DNA of 64,000 nucleotides. It comes from Rhodoblastus sp963736175. GTDB taxonomy: Bacteria > Pseudomonadota > Alphaproteobacteria > Rhizobiales > Beijerinckiaceae. A program made the translations under genes and the position numbers. The notes below the pieces were generated by a model. The model was given only the letters and a program-made list of their open reading frames with translations. It had not been told where the DNA came from and ran no database searches. This document shows, in pieces, positions 8,128 to 16,448 of this stretch. The first letter of the stretch is position 1, and each line of letters starts with the position of its first letter. The stretch is from contig CAVTNU010000006.1 in assembly GCA_963736175.1 (NCBI GenBank), positions 11,082-75,081 of the forward strand, read 5' to 3'.

Positions 8128-9576
8128 TTACGCCGCGATCTCGACATATTCGAAATCGCCAGGTTTGTTGTCGATGCCGACCTTCGGCGCGGCGATCCAG
8201 CCGGCGTATTTGCCTGGTTCGGTTTCCTGTTTCATCAGTGAATTGAGGAAGGCCAGATCGTCGCGCGAAGGCAAATAATCGTCGCGCGTGGCGGCCCAGT
8301 CGGCGTCGGACAGGATGATCCCCTTGGGCGTTGCATGAACGTCACGGAATTCGCCGATGTCGCGGTTGAAGGCGACGTGCGATAGTTCTAGGCGGAAATC
8401 AATTCCTTCCTTGGCGATGATCTTGTTCCAGCGCTCGACGCCCTTGGCGCAGTCCTCGGTGTAGTCGTCGCGCAGACGCATGTTGAGCGCGGTCAGGGCG
8501 GGAACCTCCTCGCGGACGATCTTTCCGTCGATGAACTTCAGCACCGGATAAAGCGCATCGGTGAGCTGGTGGTCGTCGTCGATCTTGTTTTCGCCGAAGC
8601 GGCCCTTCAATCCGGCGTTGTAGTAATTGGCCGAGTTGGTGGAGATTTCCGAGCCGAACAGGTCGAGCGTCAGCGGGTAGTGCATGTTGAGCTTTTTTTG
8701 AATCAAGGGCAGGTCGATCACGCCAAGCGCGCGTATGCGGTCGACGTCGTAAGGATCGGCGATCCCCGCCGCCTTCATCGCCTCGCAGGTGCGTTGGATG
8801 GTTCGTCCAACGCCCGTCTCGCCGACGAACATGTGATGGGCTTCTTCCGTCAACATGAAGCGGCAGGTGCGCGACAGCGGATCGAAGCCGGACTGCGCCA
8901 GCGATTCGAGCTGCATTTTGCCGTCGCGGTCGGTGAAGAACGTGAACATGAAGAAGGACAGCCAATCCGGCGTTTCCTCGTTGAAGGCGCCGAGCATGCG
9001 CGGCGTTTCCGCGTGGCCGGAGCGTCGGCGCAATAATTCGTCGGCCTCCTCGCGCCCGTCGCGGCCAAAATATTTGTGCAGCAGGTAGACCATCGCCCAC
9101 AGGTGACGGCCTTCCTCGACATTCACCTGGAATAGATTACGCAGGTCGTAAAGCGAAGGGGCGGTCTTGCCGAGGTGGCGCTGCTGCTCCACCGAGGCCG
9201 GCTCCGTATCGCCCTGAATAACGACGAGGCGACGCAGCATGGCGCGATATTCGCCGGGCACGTCCTGGAAGGCCGGCTCGCCCTTGTGCTTGCCGAAATT
9301 GACCTTGCGGCCTTCTTCCTTGGGCGCTAGCAGAATGCCCCAGCGATAATCCGGCATTTTGACATAGCCGAACTGCGCCCAGCCTTGTGGGTCGACGGAG
9401 ACGGCGGTGCGCAGATAGACGCGCGCTTCCTGGAAGCCTTCCGGCCCCATTTCCTTCCACCAGTCGAGGTAGCCCTGATGCCAGCCTTCCAGGGCGCGCA
9501 GCATGGCGCGGTCCTGCGCCAGGCCGACGTTGTTGGGAATCTGCGTCGAATAGTCGACATTGATCGTGTCCGTCAT
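8128..9576 (-). CDS. boxB: Benzoyl-CoA 2,3-epoxidase oxygenase component BoxB
   Basis: 482 residues, the usual BoxB length. BoxB is a soluble di-iron oxygenase that inserts one O2 oxygen into benzoyl-CoA to give the 2,3-epoxide. The ferritin-like EExxH-type metal motifs are visible: VEEGRH near residues 153-158 and EEAHH near 244-248, with acidic residues in between (TPDW at about 202-205, DRDGK). An AGGGAGAG ribosome-binding site lies just upstream of the ATG. It is flanked by boxC (54 bp upstream) and boxA, consistent with one transcript. Confidence 0.95.
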   Translation of the reverse strand: MTDTINVDYSTQIPNNVGLAQDRAMLRALEGWHQGYLDWWKEMGPEGFQEARVYLRTAVSVDPQGWAQFGYVKMPDYRWGILLAPKEEGRKVNFGKHKGEPAFQDVPGEYRAMLRRLVVIQGDTEPASVEQQRHLGKTAPSLYDLRNLFQVNVEEGRHLWAMVYLLHKYFGRDGREEADELLRRRSGHAETPRMLGAFNEETPDWLSFFMFTFFTDRDGKMQLESLAQSGFDPLSRTCRFMLTEEAHHMFVGETGVGRTIQRTCEAMKAAGIADPYDVDRIRALGVIDLPLIQKKLNMHYPLTLDLFGSEISTNSANYYNAGLKGRFGENKIDDDHQLTDALYPVLKFIDGKIVREEVPALTALNMRLRDDYTEDCAKGVERWNKIIAKEGIDFRLELSHVAFNRDIGEFRDVHATPKGIILSDADWAATRDDYLPSRDDLAFLNSLMKQETEPGKYAGWIAAPKVGIDNKPGDFEYVEIAA

Positions 9577-9630
9577 CGTTCTCTCCCTTGATTCTTGTTT
9601 GCTTCTCTGTGGCTTTCGGCGCGTTTGCGC

Positions 9631-11319
9631 TCAAACGCGGCGAAGATCGTAAACCGGGCGTTTGCCGGTGCCGTAATGACGCAGCGCGCCTTCCTCGCCG
9701 ACCGCGTTGGGACGCTGGAATATCCAGTTCTGCCAGGCTGTGAGGCGCGCGAAGATTTTCGATTCCATCGTTTCGGGGCCGGCGAAACGCAAGTTCGCCT
9801 CCATGCCGGTCAGGGCGTCGGGCGAGAAGCTGGCGCGCTCCTCGATGAACACGCGCAATTCCTCGGCCCAGTCAATGTCGTCGAAAGCGAAGGTGACGAG
9901 ACCAAGTTTATCGGCGTCTTCGGCCTCCAGACTTTGGCCGATGCGCGCCCGCGCCTTGTCGAGGCTTTCCGGCTCGCCAAGAAAGCGCGTTTGCAGGCGC
10001 GTCAGGCCGTTGGACATCGGATAGGCGCCGAAATTCGCCGCCGTCAGCGTCAACGCGGCTGCGGGACGATTGTCGCCTTCCAACTGGCCGATCAGCATAT
10101 AGGAACGGTCGCAGGCGAAGACGATCTCCGCCAGCGTTCCGGCGAAGCAGGAGTCTTGCTCCACTTGCGCGATCAGGCTGCGCGAGGTGACGTCGATCCG
10201 CTTGAGCGCGCGCTTCCAGAAGTGGCGGATCTCATTGACGAGCCAATGGCTCTTGTGCGCGTCGAGAAAATCGTCGAAGGCGACGACGCGGGCGCTCTCG
10301 CCGCTCGATTTGAATACGAACGCGCCGATCTCCCATTCGTTGTTGCGCAGATCGAGGATAGCGTCGTCGAGTTCGCGCGCGATGCGCAGCGGCCAGAAAT
10401 CAGCGCCCAGCGCGACCATCGCTTCGATCGAGGCGGGCGGCGCGTCGTCCGGGCCTTTCAGGGTGAGGACGGCGACGCGCTTGGCGCGGTCGATCTCGAC
10501 ACTGACGAATTCATAGTCGACGCCGCGATCGTGAAAGGTCCGGGCCAGAGGCGTCAGTTTGACGCCTTCGCCTTCGCCCCTGCGCGTTGATCGAGCGATG
10601 AATTCAGCGGCGCGCGTGGCGACGCGCTCGTCCATTTTCGTCGCCGGGACGATTTCGTCGACGAGACGCCATTGTAGCGCCCGCTTGCCCTTGACGCCCT
10701 CCTCAATGGTGCAGAAGACATCGGCGAGATCGCGGCGCACCTTGCGCTTGTCGACGACGCGGGTGAGTCCGCCGGTACCCGGCAATACGGCCAGCAACGG
10801 CACTTCAGGCAAAGACACAGCGGACGAGCCGTCATCGACCAGCATGATGTGGTCGGCGGCCAGCGCCATTTCATAGCCGCCGCCAGCGGCCGCGCCATTG
10901 GCGACGCAGATGAATTTCTGCCCCGAATTTTCCGAGGAATCCTCAACGCCGTTGCGCGTCTCGTTGGTGAACTTGCAGAAGTTCACCTTATGCGCGTGTT
11001 CCGCGCCCGCCAGCATGCGAATATTGGCTCCGGCGCAGAAAATGCGCGGCTTGGCCGAGCGCAACAACACGACCTTGACCTGCGGATATTCAAAGCGCAG
11101 CCGTTCGGCGGCGTCGGCCAATTCGATATCGACGCCGAGATCGTATGAATTCATCTTGAGCTGGTAACCTTCGTACAGGCCGCCGTTTTCGTCGACATCG
11201 AGCGTCAGCGTCGCGACTTCGCCCGCGACTTGCAGCGTCCAGTGTTTGTAGCGCGACGGATCGGTCTGAAAATCAATGCGTTTTGCCCCGTTGGCGAGTT
11301 TGCGCGCTTCTTCGGCCAT
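9631..11319 (-). CDS. boxC: 2,3-epoxybenzoyl-CoA dihydrolase BoxC
   Basis: 562 residues. BoxC is a crotonase-superfamily enzyme that hydrolytically opens the ring of 2,3-epoxybenzoyl-CoA, giving 3,4-dehydroadipyl-CoA semialdehyde and formate. The first half carries the crotonase oxyanion-hole features (FCAGANIRML near 116 and NGAAAGGGYEMALAADHIML near 147-166). A long second half, typical of BoxC, is a diverged crotonase-like domain. Start at ATG 11319 with a GGGGA ribosome-binding site. First gene of the boxCBA unit; a 546-bp non-coding region upstream holds candidate regulatory sites. Confidence 0.95.
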   Translation of the reverse strand: MAEEARKLANGAKRIDFQTDPSRYKHWTLQVAGEVATLTLDVDENGGLYEGYQLKMNSYDLGVDIELADAAERLRFEYPQVKVVLLRSAKPRIFCAGANIRMLAGAEHAHKVNFCKFTNETRNGVEDSSENSGQKFICVANGAAAGGGYEMALAADHIMLVDDGSSAVSLPEVPLLAVLPGTGGLTRVVDKRKVRRDLADVFCTIEEGVKGKRALQWRLVDEIVPATKMDERVATRAAEFIARSTRRGEGEGVKLTPLARTFHDRGVDYEFVSVEIDRAKRVAVLTLKGPDDAPPASIEAMVALGADFWPLRIARELDDAILDLRNNEWEIGAFVFKSSGESARVVAFDDFLDAHKSHWLVNEIRHFWKRALKRIDVTSRSLIAQVEQDSCFAGTLAEIVFACDRSYMLIGQLEGDNRPAAALTLTAANFGAYPMSNGLTRLQTRFLGEPESLDKARARIGQSLEAEDADKLGLVTFAFDDIDWAEELRVFIEERASFSPDALTGMEANLRFAGPETMESKIFARLTAWQNWIFQRPNAVGEEGALRHYGTGKRPVYDLRRV

Positions 11320-11529
11320 GCGTTTTCCCCTTTAGAGCGTTTCTGGTTTGCCGCGCTGAATTGTCGTCGAACGTCCCGCCGCAAAAGCGTTTCCCGTTCC
11401 TTGCGATCGGAAAAATGCCTTAGCCATTTGTTTAAGCGAATATTTTGTCGAAATTCCCATCGGCTGTCGCGAATTCCGCGCAGGGCGGGGGGACGCTCGT
11501 TTTACTCAGCTTGGCGTTTTCCGTCCGAC

Positions 11530-11543
11530 TTGATCGAAATCAA
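11530..11543. promoter_or_regulatory. Perfect FNR/FixK-type box upstream of boxC
   Basis: TTGAT-CGAA-ATCAA matches the FNR/FixK consensus TTGAT-N4-ATCAA in all ten defined positions. It lies about 217 bp upstream of the boxC ATG. FNR-like proteins (for example AadR in Rhodopseudomonas) are known to control aromatic-acid catabolism with oxygen supply. A Crp/FNR-type gene is present at 43352 but its link to this site is only inference. Confidence 0.6.
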
Positions 11544-11689
11544 TGCGGAATATCGTTGACGCTGTTGTTCTATGTCTGCGGCTTTCTGTTTTGACGCGGC
11601 GTTTTAGCAGTGGCGGCCAGTCAGCATTCAAGACTCGAAGGTGCGGTGCGAGCGCTGTTTCGTCGAGCGTAGAGGTTTTGCGCCGAATT

Positions 11690-11708
11690 TTTTTTGCGAC
11701 GCAAAAAA
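11690..11708. promoter_or_regulatory. Perfect palindrome, possible operator
   Basis: TTTTTTGCG-A-CGCAAAAAA is perfectly symmetrical around 11699. It sits in the boxC upstream region, 371-389 bp before the boxC start and about 160 bp from the end of the hydrolase gene. It could be a regulator site. Followed by A/T runs on both strands it could also be a small bidirectional terminator, though a stem with a one-base loop is unlikely to fold as RNA. Confidence 0.4.
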
Positions 11709-11865
11709 TAGGTATTTCGATACTAGAATACGCGTTACGCCTTGGCAACCGATTTCCGCTCGCGCGCGGCGCGCGGGCGTCGTCTTGTGTCGCGTCCCGC
11801 GGCCTTGGCCTGTCCTAAAGCGCGTTATTGTTGGATGATTCCATCTGACAACAACACGCTGAACC

Positions 11866-12681
11866 TCAGGGCGACAGCCGCCGCTTGAAAAAGTCAGCGA
11901 CGATCGTCAGCGTTTGTTCAGGCGCCTGACGATGCGGCGAATGGGCCATGCCGGGCAGGAATTGGGTCTCGACCGGGCCGCCCGAAAGCTCTATGGCCAG
12001 ATCGACATGTCGCCGCGTTCCGTAAAGATCGTCTTCGCCTTGCACCACCTGCATGGGAATGCGGATAGACGGCAGATATGACGTCAAATCCCACTGACGA
12101 AACCCGGGATCGAGCCAGGCGTCGTTCCAGCCGCAAAAGGCGACATCGACATGTTTGTGCCAGCGCGCCAGTTTCGCGCGCAGATCGGTGGTTCGATACA
12201 GATCGCGCGCTTTGGCGATCTCGCACAGGCCAAAATCTTCGACCAGAAAATGCGGCGCGATCAGGCTGGCGCAGACAAGGCGCGGGTCAGCTTGCGAACC
12301 GGCGTAAATCGCGGCGATGGAGGCGCCGTCCGAATGGCCAAGCAGCGCGCCGCGGCGAAAGCCGATGGCGCCGAGAAGGCGTGGCAGCGTATCGCGCGCT
12401 TCCTCATGCATATAAGTCAATGGCCGGGGCAGCGGAACGGCGCTCGAGCCGCCGTAGCCGGCGCGCGAATAGACAAAGACGCCCAGGCCCGTCGCTTGCG
12501 CCAGTTTTTGCGGGAAGTCGCCCCAAAGGCCGAGGCAGCCGAGGCCTTCGTGCAACATGACGATGGTCGGCGCGTCCTCGGGCGCGGGACCGATCAAGCG
12601 ATATTCGAGTTGCTGATCGCCGAGATCGACAAAGCCCGACGGCGCGAGGCCAGTTTTCGGTTCGGCGCTTTCAGAGGCCAT
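11866..12681 (-). CDS. Alpha/beta hydrolase of the box cluster
   Basis: 271 residues from the ATG at 12681; the frame extends upstream into the ligase gene but the extension lacks homology features. Alpha/beta hydrolase signature: oxyanion HEGLGCLG near 44-51, nucleophile elbow GHSDG, acid GEDDLYG and histidine GMAHSPH near the end. Such hydrolases accompany box clusters and are suspected to hydrolyse dead-end or inhibitory CoA thioesters, but the substrate is not proven. It overlaps the 3-prime end of the benzoate-CoA ligase gene by 11 bp, so the two are co-transcribed. Confidence 0.85.
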   Translation of the reverse strand: MASESAEPKTGLAPSGFVDLGDQQLEYRLIGPAPEDAPTIVMLHEGLGCLGLWGDFPQKLAQATGLGVFVYSRAGYGGSSAVPLPRPLTYMHEEARDTLPRLLGAIGFRRGALLGHSDGASIAAIYAGSQADPRLVCASLIAPHFLVEDFGLCEIAKARDLYRTTDLRAKLARWHKHVDVAFCGWNDAWLDPGFRQWDLTSYLPSIRIPMQVVQGEDDLYGTRRHVDLAIELSGGPVETQFLPGMAHSPHRQAPEQTLTIVADFFKRRLSP

Positions 12682-14203
12682 CGCGCAATTTGAACCTTTG
12701 GATTTTTCCAGTGGCCGTCTTGGGCAGGGCTTCGACGATTTCGATCCAGCGCGGATATTTCCACATGCCGACATTGGCCTTCACATGGTCCTTGAGGCTG
12801 TCTTCCAGCCCGTGCGGATCGACCCCCTGCTTGAGGACAATATAGGCCTTGGGCTTGAGCAGGCCCTCCTCGTCGGCGCTGGGGACTATCGCCGCCTCAA
12901 GAACGGCCGGATGGCTCGCCAAAGCCGCTTCGACCTCGAAGGGCGAGACCCAGATGCCGGAGACCTTGAACATGTCGTCGGCGCGTCCGCAATAGGTATG
13001 CCGGCCGGTGGCGTCGCGGATATATTTGTCGCCGGTCTTCGTCCATTCGCCCTGAAACGTCTTGCGGCTCTTCTCGCGTTGACGCCAATAGCCCTCGGCC
13101 GCGGTCGGACCCTTGACGTAAAGCTCGCCGATCTCGCCGTCGGCGACTACCTTGCCCGCATCGTCGAGCAGCTTCACTTCATAGCCGGGCACGGCGCGTC
13201 CCGACGTGCCGTAGACGATGTCGCCGGGCGCGTTCGACAGGAAGATATGCAGCAGTTCGGTCGAGCCGACGCCATCGACGATCGGCGCCTTGAAACGTTC
13301 TTCCCATGTCCGGCCGACATGTTCGGGCAGCGCCTCGCCCGCCGACGTGCAGAGCCGAAGGGCGCTGGAGCCTTTAGCGGCGTTGTGTTTGGGGTCGTTC
13401 AGCATGGCCGAGAACAACGTCGGCACGCCGCAAAAGATTGTCGGCTGATGCTGTTCGAGCACGGCGAAAACCGTGTCAGGCGTCGGCCGCAACGGGTTGA
13501 GGATGGTCGTCGCGCCGACGGACATCGGAAAGGACAGCGAATTGCCAAGCCCATAGGCGAAAAACAATTTCGCCGCCGAATGCACGACGTCGTCGCCGCG
13601 CAGGCCAAGCAATTGTTGCGCGAAAAGCTTGCCCGTCAGCATCAGGCTGGCGTGCACGTGTTTCGTGCCCTTGGGCTCGCCGGTCGAGCCGGAGGAATAG
13701 AGCCAGAAGGCCGGCTCGTCGGCGTCAGTGTCGGCGGTGACGAAATCGGCGCTTTGGCCGGCGAGCGCCTTGGTGAAATCGTCATAGGCGCCTGACGGTC
13801 CGCTGGCGACGAAAATTCTCGCCGAGGCCGGCAGGCTCTTGAGCGCTGGCTCGACATTCGTCAGCAAGGGCTGCGAGACGAAGACCGCCTTGGCGCGGCA
13901 ATCGGTCAGCATGTATTTATATTGTTCGCTGGTCAGCAGCGTGTTGAGCAGGACCGGCACGATCCCGGCGCGCAGGGCGCCAAGAATAGCGATCGGGTAT
14001 TCGATCGTATCGGCCAGGATCAGGGCGATGCGCTCTTCGCGCCGCAGGCCCAGGGAAAGCAGCAAATTGCCGAAGCGCCGCGTTTCGGCTTGCAAGGCGG
14101 CGTAGGCGATCGAGCGTTCGTGATCGATGAAGGCGATTTTTTTGCCGAGGCCGTTTTCGACATTGCGATCCAGCAAATCCACACAGGCGTTATAAAGCGG
14201 CAT
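12671..14203 (-). CDS. bclA: Benzoate-CoA ligase
   Basis: 510 residues, adenylate-forming (ANL) superfamily. It activates benzoate with ATP and CoA to benzoyl-CoA, the substrate of BoxAB. The AMP-binding motif YSSGSTGEPKG lies near 168-178, GVGSTELLHIF near 306-316, the A8 hinge TGDKY/GRADDMFKVSG near 400-420, and the catalytic lysine motif KTATGKIQR near the C-terminus. An AGGA lies before ATG 14203. Genomic partnership with boxABC supports benzoate as substrate; 2-aminobenzoate or 4-hydroxybenzoate ligases are related alternatives. Second gene of the DUF4863 - ligase - hydrolase unit. Confidence 0.92.
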   Translation of the reverse strand: MPLYNACVDLLDRNVENGLGKKIAFIDHERSIAYAALQAETRRFGNLLLSLGLRREERIALILADTIEYPIAILGALRAGIVPVLLNTLLTSEQYKYMLTDCRAKAVFVSQPLLTNVEPALKSLPASARIFVASGPSGAYDDFTKALAGQSADFVTADTDADEPAFWLYSSGSTGEPKGTKHVHASLMLTGKLFAQQLLGLRGDDVVHSAAKLFFAYGLGNSLSFPMSVGATTILNPLRPTPDTVFAVLEQHQPTIFCGVPTLFSAMLNDPKHNAAKGSSALRLCTSAGEALPEHVGRTWEERFKAPIVDGVGSTELLHIFLSNAPGDIVYGTSGRAVPGYEVKLLDDAGKVVADGEIGELYVKGPTAAEGYWRQREKSRKTFQGEWTKTGDKYIRDATGRHTYCGRADDMFKVSGIWVSPFEVEAALASHPAVLEAAIVPSADEEGLLKPKAYIVLKQGVDPHGLEDSLKDHVKANVGMWKYPRWIEIVEALPKTATGKIQRFKLRDGL

Positions 14204-14338
14204 CGGAGCATTCCTGAAATGACAGGGACCGTTTTTGTTCCAACGGCATCGGAATATAGGTCCTACAGACTTGTTCTCGCCGAATGTTTTTGCCCGAAGA
14301 GTCCATCAGCTTCGCATCAAGGCGGCTGGGCCGGAAAA

Positions 14339-14827
14339 TCAGCGGCCGGTGAATTCGATCGCGCCTCCGGGCAGCAGATAGAGAACGAAGGCGGCGCCGT
14401 CGCGTATAGTCGGACTATGCGCGCTGCCTGGGCCGTAGACGTACCAGCCCGCGGGCTTGCCGTCGAAGGTCGGCGCGCCTTGCGTGGGCGCTATCAGGCC
14501 GATCTCGCCTTGCGGATGAATGTGATGCGGGCCTGCGCAGGTCGGCATGGACACGACGTCGACGCTAAAACGTCCGGCTTGTCCGCCCGGCTTGATCACG
14601 CGGCCAAAGCGGATGCCCTCGGCCTCGCGCTGACACAGCCAGCCTTCTCGCGCGCCGGTTGCGATGGCGCCGGCGAGCCGGCGGAATGTTTCGCTGTCCG
14701 GCGGCCATGTCGTGTTCAGGAATATTTCCAGGTCGCCATCAAGCGGCTTTTGCTCGATGGTTGCGGCGACCTCTCCGATGAGACGAAAAAACACGCTTCT
14801 CGCGTCGCTTTCAGCGACTGAGTTCAT
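14339..14827 (-). CDS. DUF4863 family protein of the box cluster
   Basis: 162 residues from ATG 14827, chosen because GGAGG lies 7 bases upstream; a longer frame to 14896 has no such site. The protein has the DUF4863 pattern, with a cupin-like C-terminal half (PHHIHPQGEIGLI, then GWYVYGPGSAHSPTI, with several histidines that could bind a metal). DUF4863 genes are recurrent neighbours of benzoyl-CoA oxygenase clusters. A role as a small binding or isomerising protein is inferred only from context. First gene of its transcription unit, with an upstream palindrome at 14908-14933. Confidence 0.8.
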   Translation of the reverse strand: MNSVAESDARSVFFRLIGEVAATIEQKPLDGDLEIFLNTTWPPDSETFRRLAGAIATGAREGWLCQREAEGIRFGRVIKPGGQAGRFSVDVVSMPTCAGPHHIHPQGEIGLIAPTQGAPTFDGKPAGWYVYGPGSAHSPTIRDGAAFVLYLLPGGAIEFTGR

Positions 14828-14907
14828 GTTCGGCCTCCATGCCGTTTCCTGCCCATTTGACGCGCTCGCTTCAGCGGGTCGCTTAATTGCGCTCAACTCT
14901 GGCAGCT

Positions 14908-14933
14908 TAAATCAGTATGTCAATACCGATTTA
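14908..14933. promoter_or_regulatory. Operator-like palindrome overlapping a TTGACA hexamer
   Basis: TAAATC-A-GTAT and ATAC-C-GATTTA form 11-base arms with one mismatch, separated by GTCA. On the minus strand the centre reads TTGACA, a consensus -35 hexamer, pointing toward the DUF4863-ligase unit whose start codon is about 80 bp downstream of the palindrome edge. No good -10 is visible at 17 bases. The geometry suggests a repressor site over the promoter. Confidence 0.6.
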
Positions 14934-15024
14934 TCCGGATAGAGAAACGAGGCGTGGCCGATCCTCCAGAAAGGATTGCTTTTCGATCTCGCCGACAAGC
15001 CGAAGCCTATGTCGACGAATGAGA

Positions 15025-15384
15025 TTATTCGTCCTCGCCGAAGCGATCGGCGACCAAGGCGGCGATGGCGTCCAGCGCTTCGCGCGCCTGCGGCCCGGTC
15101 GCCGCGACGTCGATGGTCGCGCCGAACCCGGCGCCGAGCGTCAAGATGCCCATGATCGACGAACCGCCCACGGTCTCACCGCAGCGCGAGACCGTGATCT
15201 GCGCGTCGAATTGTTCGACGCATTGCACGAATTTCGCCGTGGCGCGGGCGTGCAGGCCCTTGCGGTTGACGATGGCGATCTCGCGCGCCAACGCGCCGTC
15301 CGGCGCCGGCGGGTTCGGCGGGCAAATCTCGCACGGTTCGATGTTGCTGCGTTCGCTCATAACGTCCGATCTGTCATTTGCCAT
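15025..15384 (-). CDS. ptsH: HPr phosphocarrier protein (regulatory PTS)
   Basis: 119 residues, longer than E. coli HPr because of a 33-residue N-terminal extension containing CEICPP. The phosphorylatable His lies in NRKGLHARATAKF (His45). The regulatory serine region is TVGGSSIMGILTLGAG (Ser75/76), the target of HPr kinase. In Rhizobiales this HPr acts with EI(Ntr) and the ManX-type EIIA in regulation rather than sugar transport. It overlaps the end of the EIIA gene by 11 bp, so the two are coupled. Confidence 0.93.
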   Translation of the reverse strand: MANDRSDVMSERSNIEPCEICPPNPPAPDGALAREIAIVNRKGLHARATAKFVQCVEQFDAQITVSRCGETVGGSSIMGILTLGAGFGATIDVAATGPQAREALDAIAALVADRFGEDE

Positions 15385-15781
15385 TCAGGAGTTTGCTGGC
15401 GACATAGATATATTTGCGTCCAGCGTCCTGAGCCATCGCCACCGCCTGATCGAGATTGGCGTCGGCGCGGACCGAGGCCAGCTTAATCAGCATCGGTAGA
15501 TTGATGCCGGCCACTACTTCGACGTTGGCGCCCTCCATCACCGAAATGGCGAGGTTTGAGGGCGTACCGCCGAACATGTCCGTCAACACCGCCACTCCCT
15601 CGCCGGTGTCGACCGCATGCACGGCCGCGACAATATCCTTGCGGCGGCCTTCCATGTCGTCTTCGGCGCCAATGGTGATCGTCGCCAATTGTTTTTGCGG
15701 ACCGACCACATGTTCGAGCGCAGCGCGAAATTCAGTCGCCAGATGGCCATGGGTCACAAGCACTATGCCGATCATCGACAA
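15374..15781 (-). CDS. manX: PTS EIIA component, mannose type
   Basis: 135 residues. The active-site His is His11 in VLVTHGHLATEF. The rest follows the EIIA-Man fold, with the VLTDMFGGTPSNLA motif near 67-80 and NLPMLIKL. No EIIB/C permease is nearby, so it is the alphaproteobacterial regulatory EIIA that receives phosphate from HPr. The start could also be Met3 (15775). It lies about 200 bp downstream of hprK, in the order chvI-chvG-hprK-manX-ptsH. Confidence 0.92.
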   Translation of the reverse strand: MSMIGIVLVTHGHLATEFRAALEHVVGPQKQLATITIGAEDDMEGRRKDIVAAVHAVDTGEGVAVLTDMFGGTPSNLAISVMEGANVEVVAGINLPMLIKLASVRADANLDQAVAMAQDAGRKYIYVASKLLNGK

Positions 15782-15989
15782 TTACCGTCCTGTGTCCTTG
15801 AAAGGCGCGTGCGCGGCGCCAAAGGCCTTCAATATTTGATCCATGCGCTCCTCGCCAGCGGTGGCGACCGTTGCGGCTTCATATCGCGCTCCGGCGACCT
15901 TCATCAAAGCCGTTCAAAATCGAGCGGCCATTTTGTGCGTCGCAAAGGCGATGGCAAGTAAAATACGTCAGATAGGATAATTTTACGGT

Positions 15990-16448
15990 CTAGATTTGCA
16001 AAAATGCCATAATTTTCGCAACCGAAAGCGCGGTTTGGCGCTCGGGAAGATGCAGGCGCGGCAAAGCTATCCCCAGAATTTCCACCTTTTCCGTTTCGGC
16101 CGGCGGCAGGCGCGGCGGCTCTGCGGGCTCAAGATCGGCGACCAGCCGAAGGACGGCGCAGGCCTCGAACGACGCGCTTTCCAGGCCGACGCCCCGGCGC
16201 TCGATCAAGCCCTCGATCCGCGGATGCGGGCTGACGAGCGCCTTTTCGCCGCGAAGGCGCAGGCCGACGCGGTCGTCGCCGATAAGCCGCGTAAACAGGC
16301 CGGCCCGCGCGCCGGCCTCGTTCAGGGCCAGCGCCAGCGACGATTTTCCGGAGCCGGAACGGCCGCGAATCAAGACGCCGCTTTCCCCGATCAATACGGC
16401 GCTGGCGTGGACATAGTGGCGAGGCGGAGCGTCCGGCGGTTCACTCAT
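15990..16448 (-). CDS. hprK: HPr kinase/phosphorylase, short alphaproteobacterial form
   Basis: 152 residues, only the catalytic C-terminal domain of HPrK as usual in Rhizobiales. The Walker A motif is GRSGSGKSS (29-37), followed by IGDDRVGLR and the family pattern PHPRIEGLIERRGVGL. It phosphorylates the serine of HPr, linking PTS state with the ChvG/ChvI pathway and carbon metabolism. Its ATG overlaps the chvG stop as ATGA. Confidence 0.92.
   Translation of the reverse strand: MSEPPDAPPRHYVHASAVLIGESGVLIRGRSGSGKSSLALALNEAGARAGLFTRLIGDDRVGLRLRGEKALVSPHPRIEGLIERRGVGLESASFEACAVLRLVADLEPAEPPRLPPAETEKVEILGIALPRLHLPERQTALSVAKIMAFLQI

Larger units (their letters stand above)
11320..11865. other. 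Long spacer upstream of boxC
   Basis: 546 bases with no credible gene, between the hydrolase stop and the boxC start (both minus strand). It contains a perfect TTGAT-N4-ATCAA box (11530-11543) and a perfect 19-base palindrome (11690-11708) in an AT-rich segment. This is best read as the promoter region of boxCBA, so boxCBA and the ligase-hydrolase genes may be separate transcription units. Confidence 0.6.

Noticed and set aside
11543..11838. Short frames in the gap upstream of boxC
   Set aside because: They overlap each other on both strands, have Arg/Ser/Ala-rich composition and no homology; the gap is better read as regulatory.
12681..12774. Upstream extension of the hydrolase gene into the ligase gene
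   Set aside because: The extra 31 residues overlap the conserved C-terminus of the ligase and show no alpha/beta hydrolase features.
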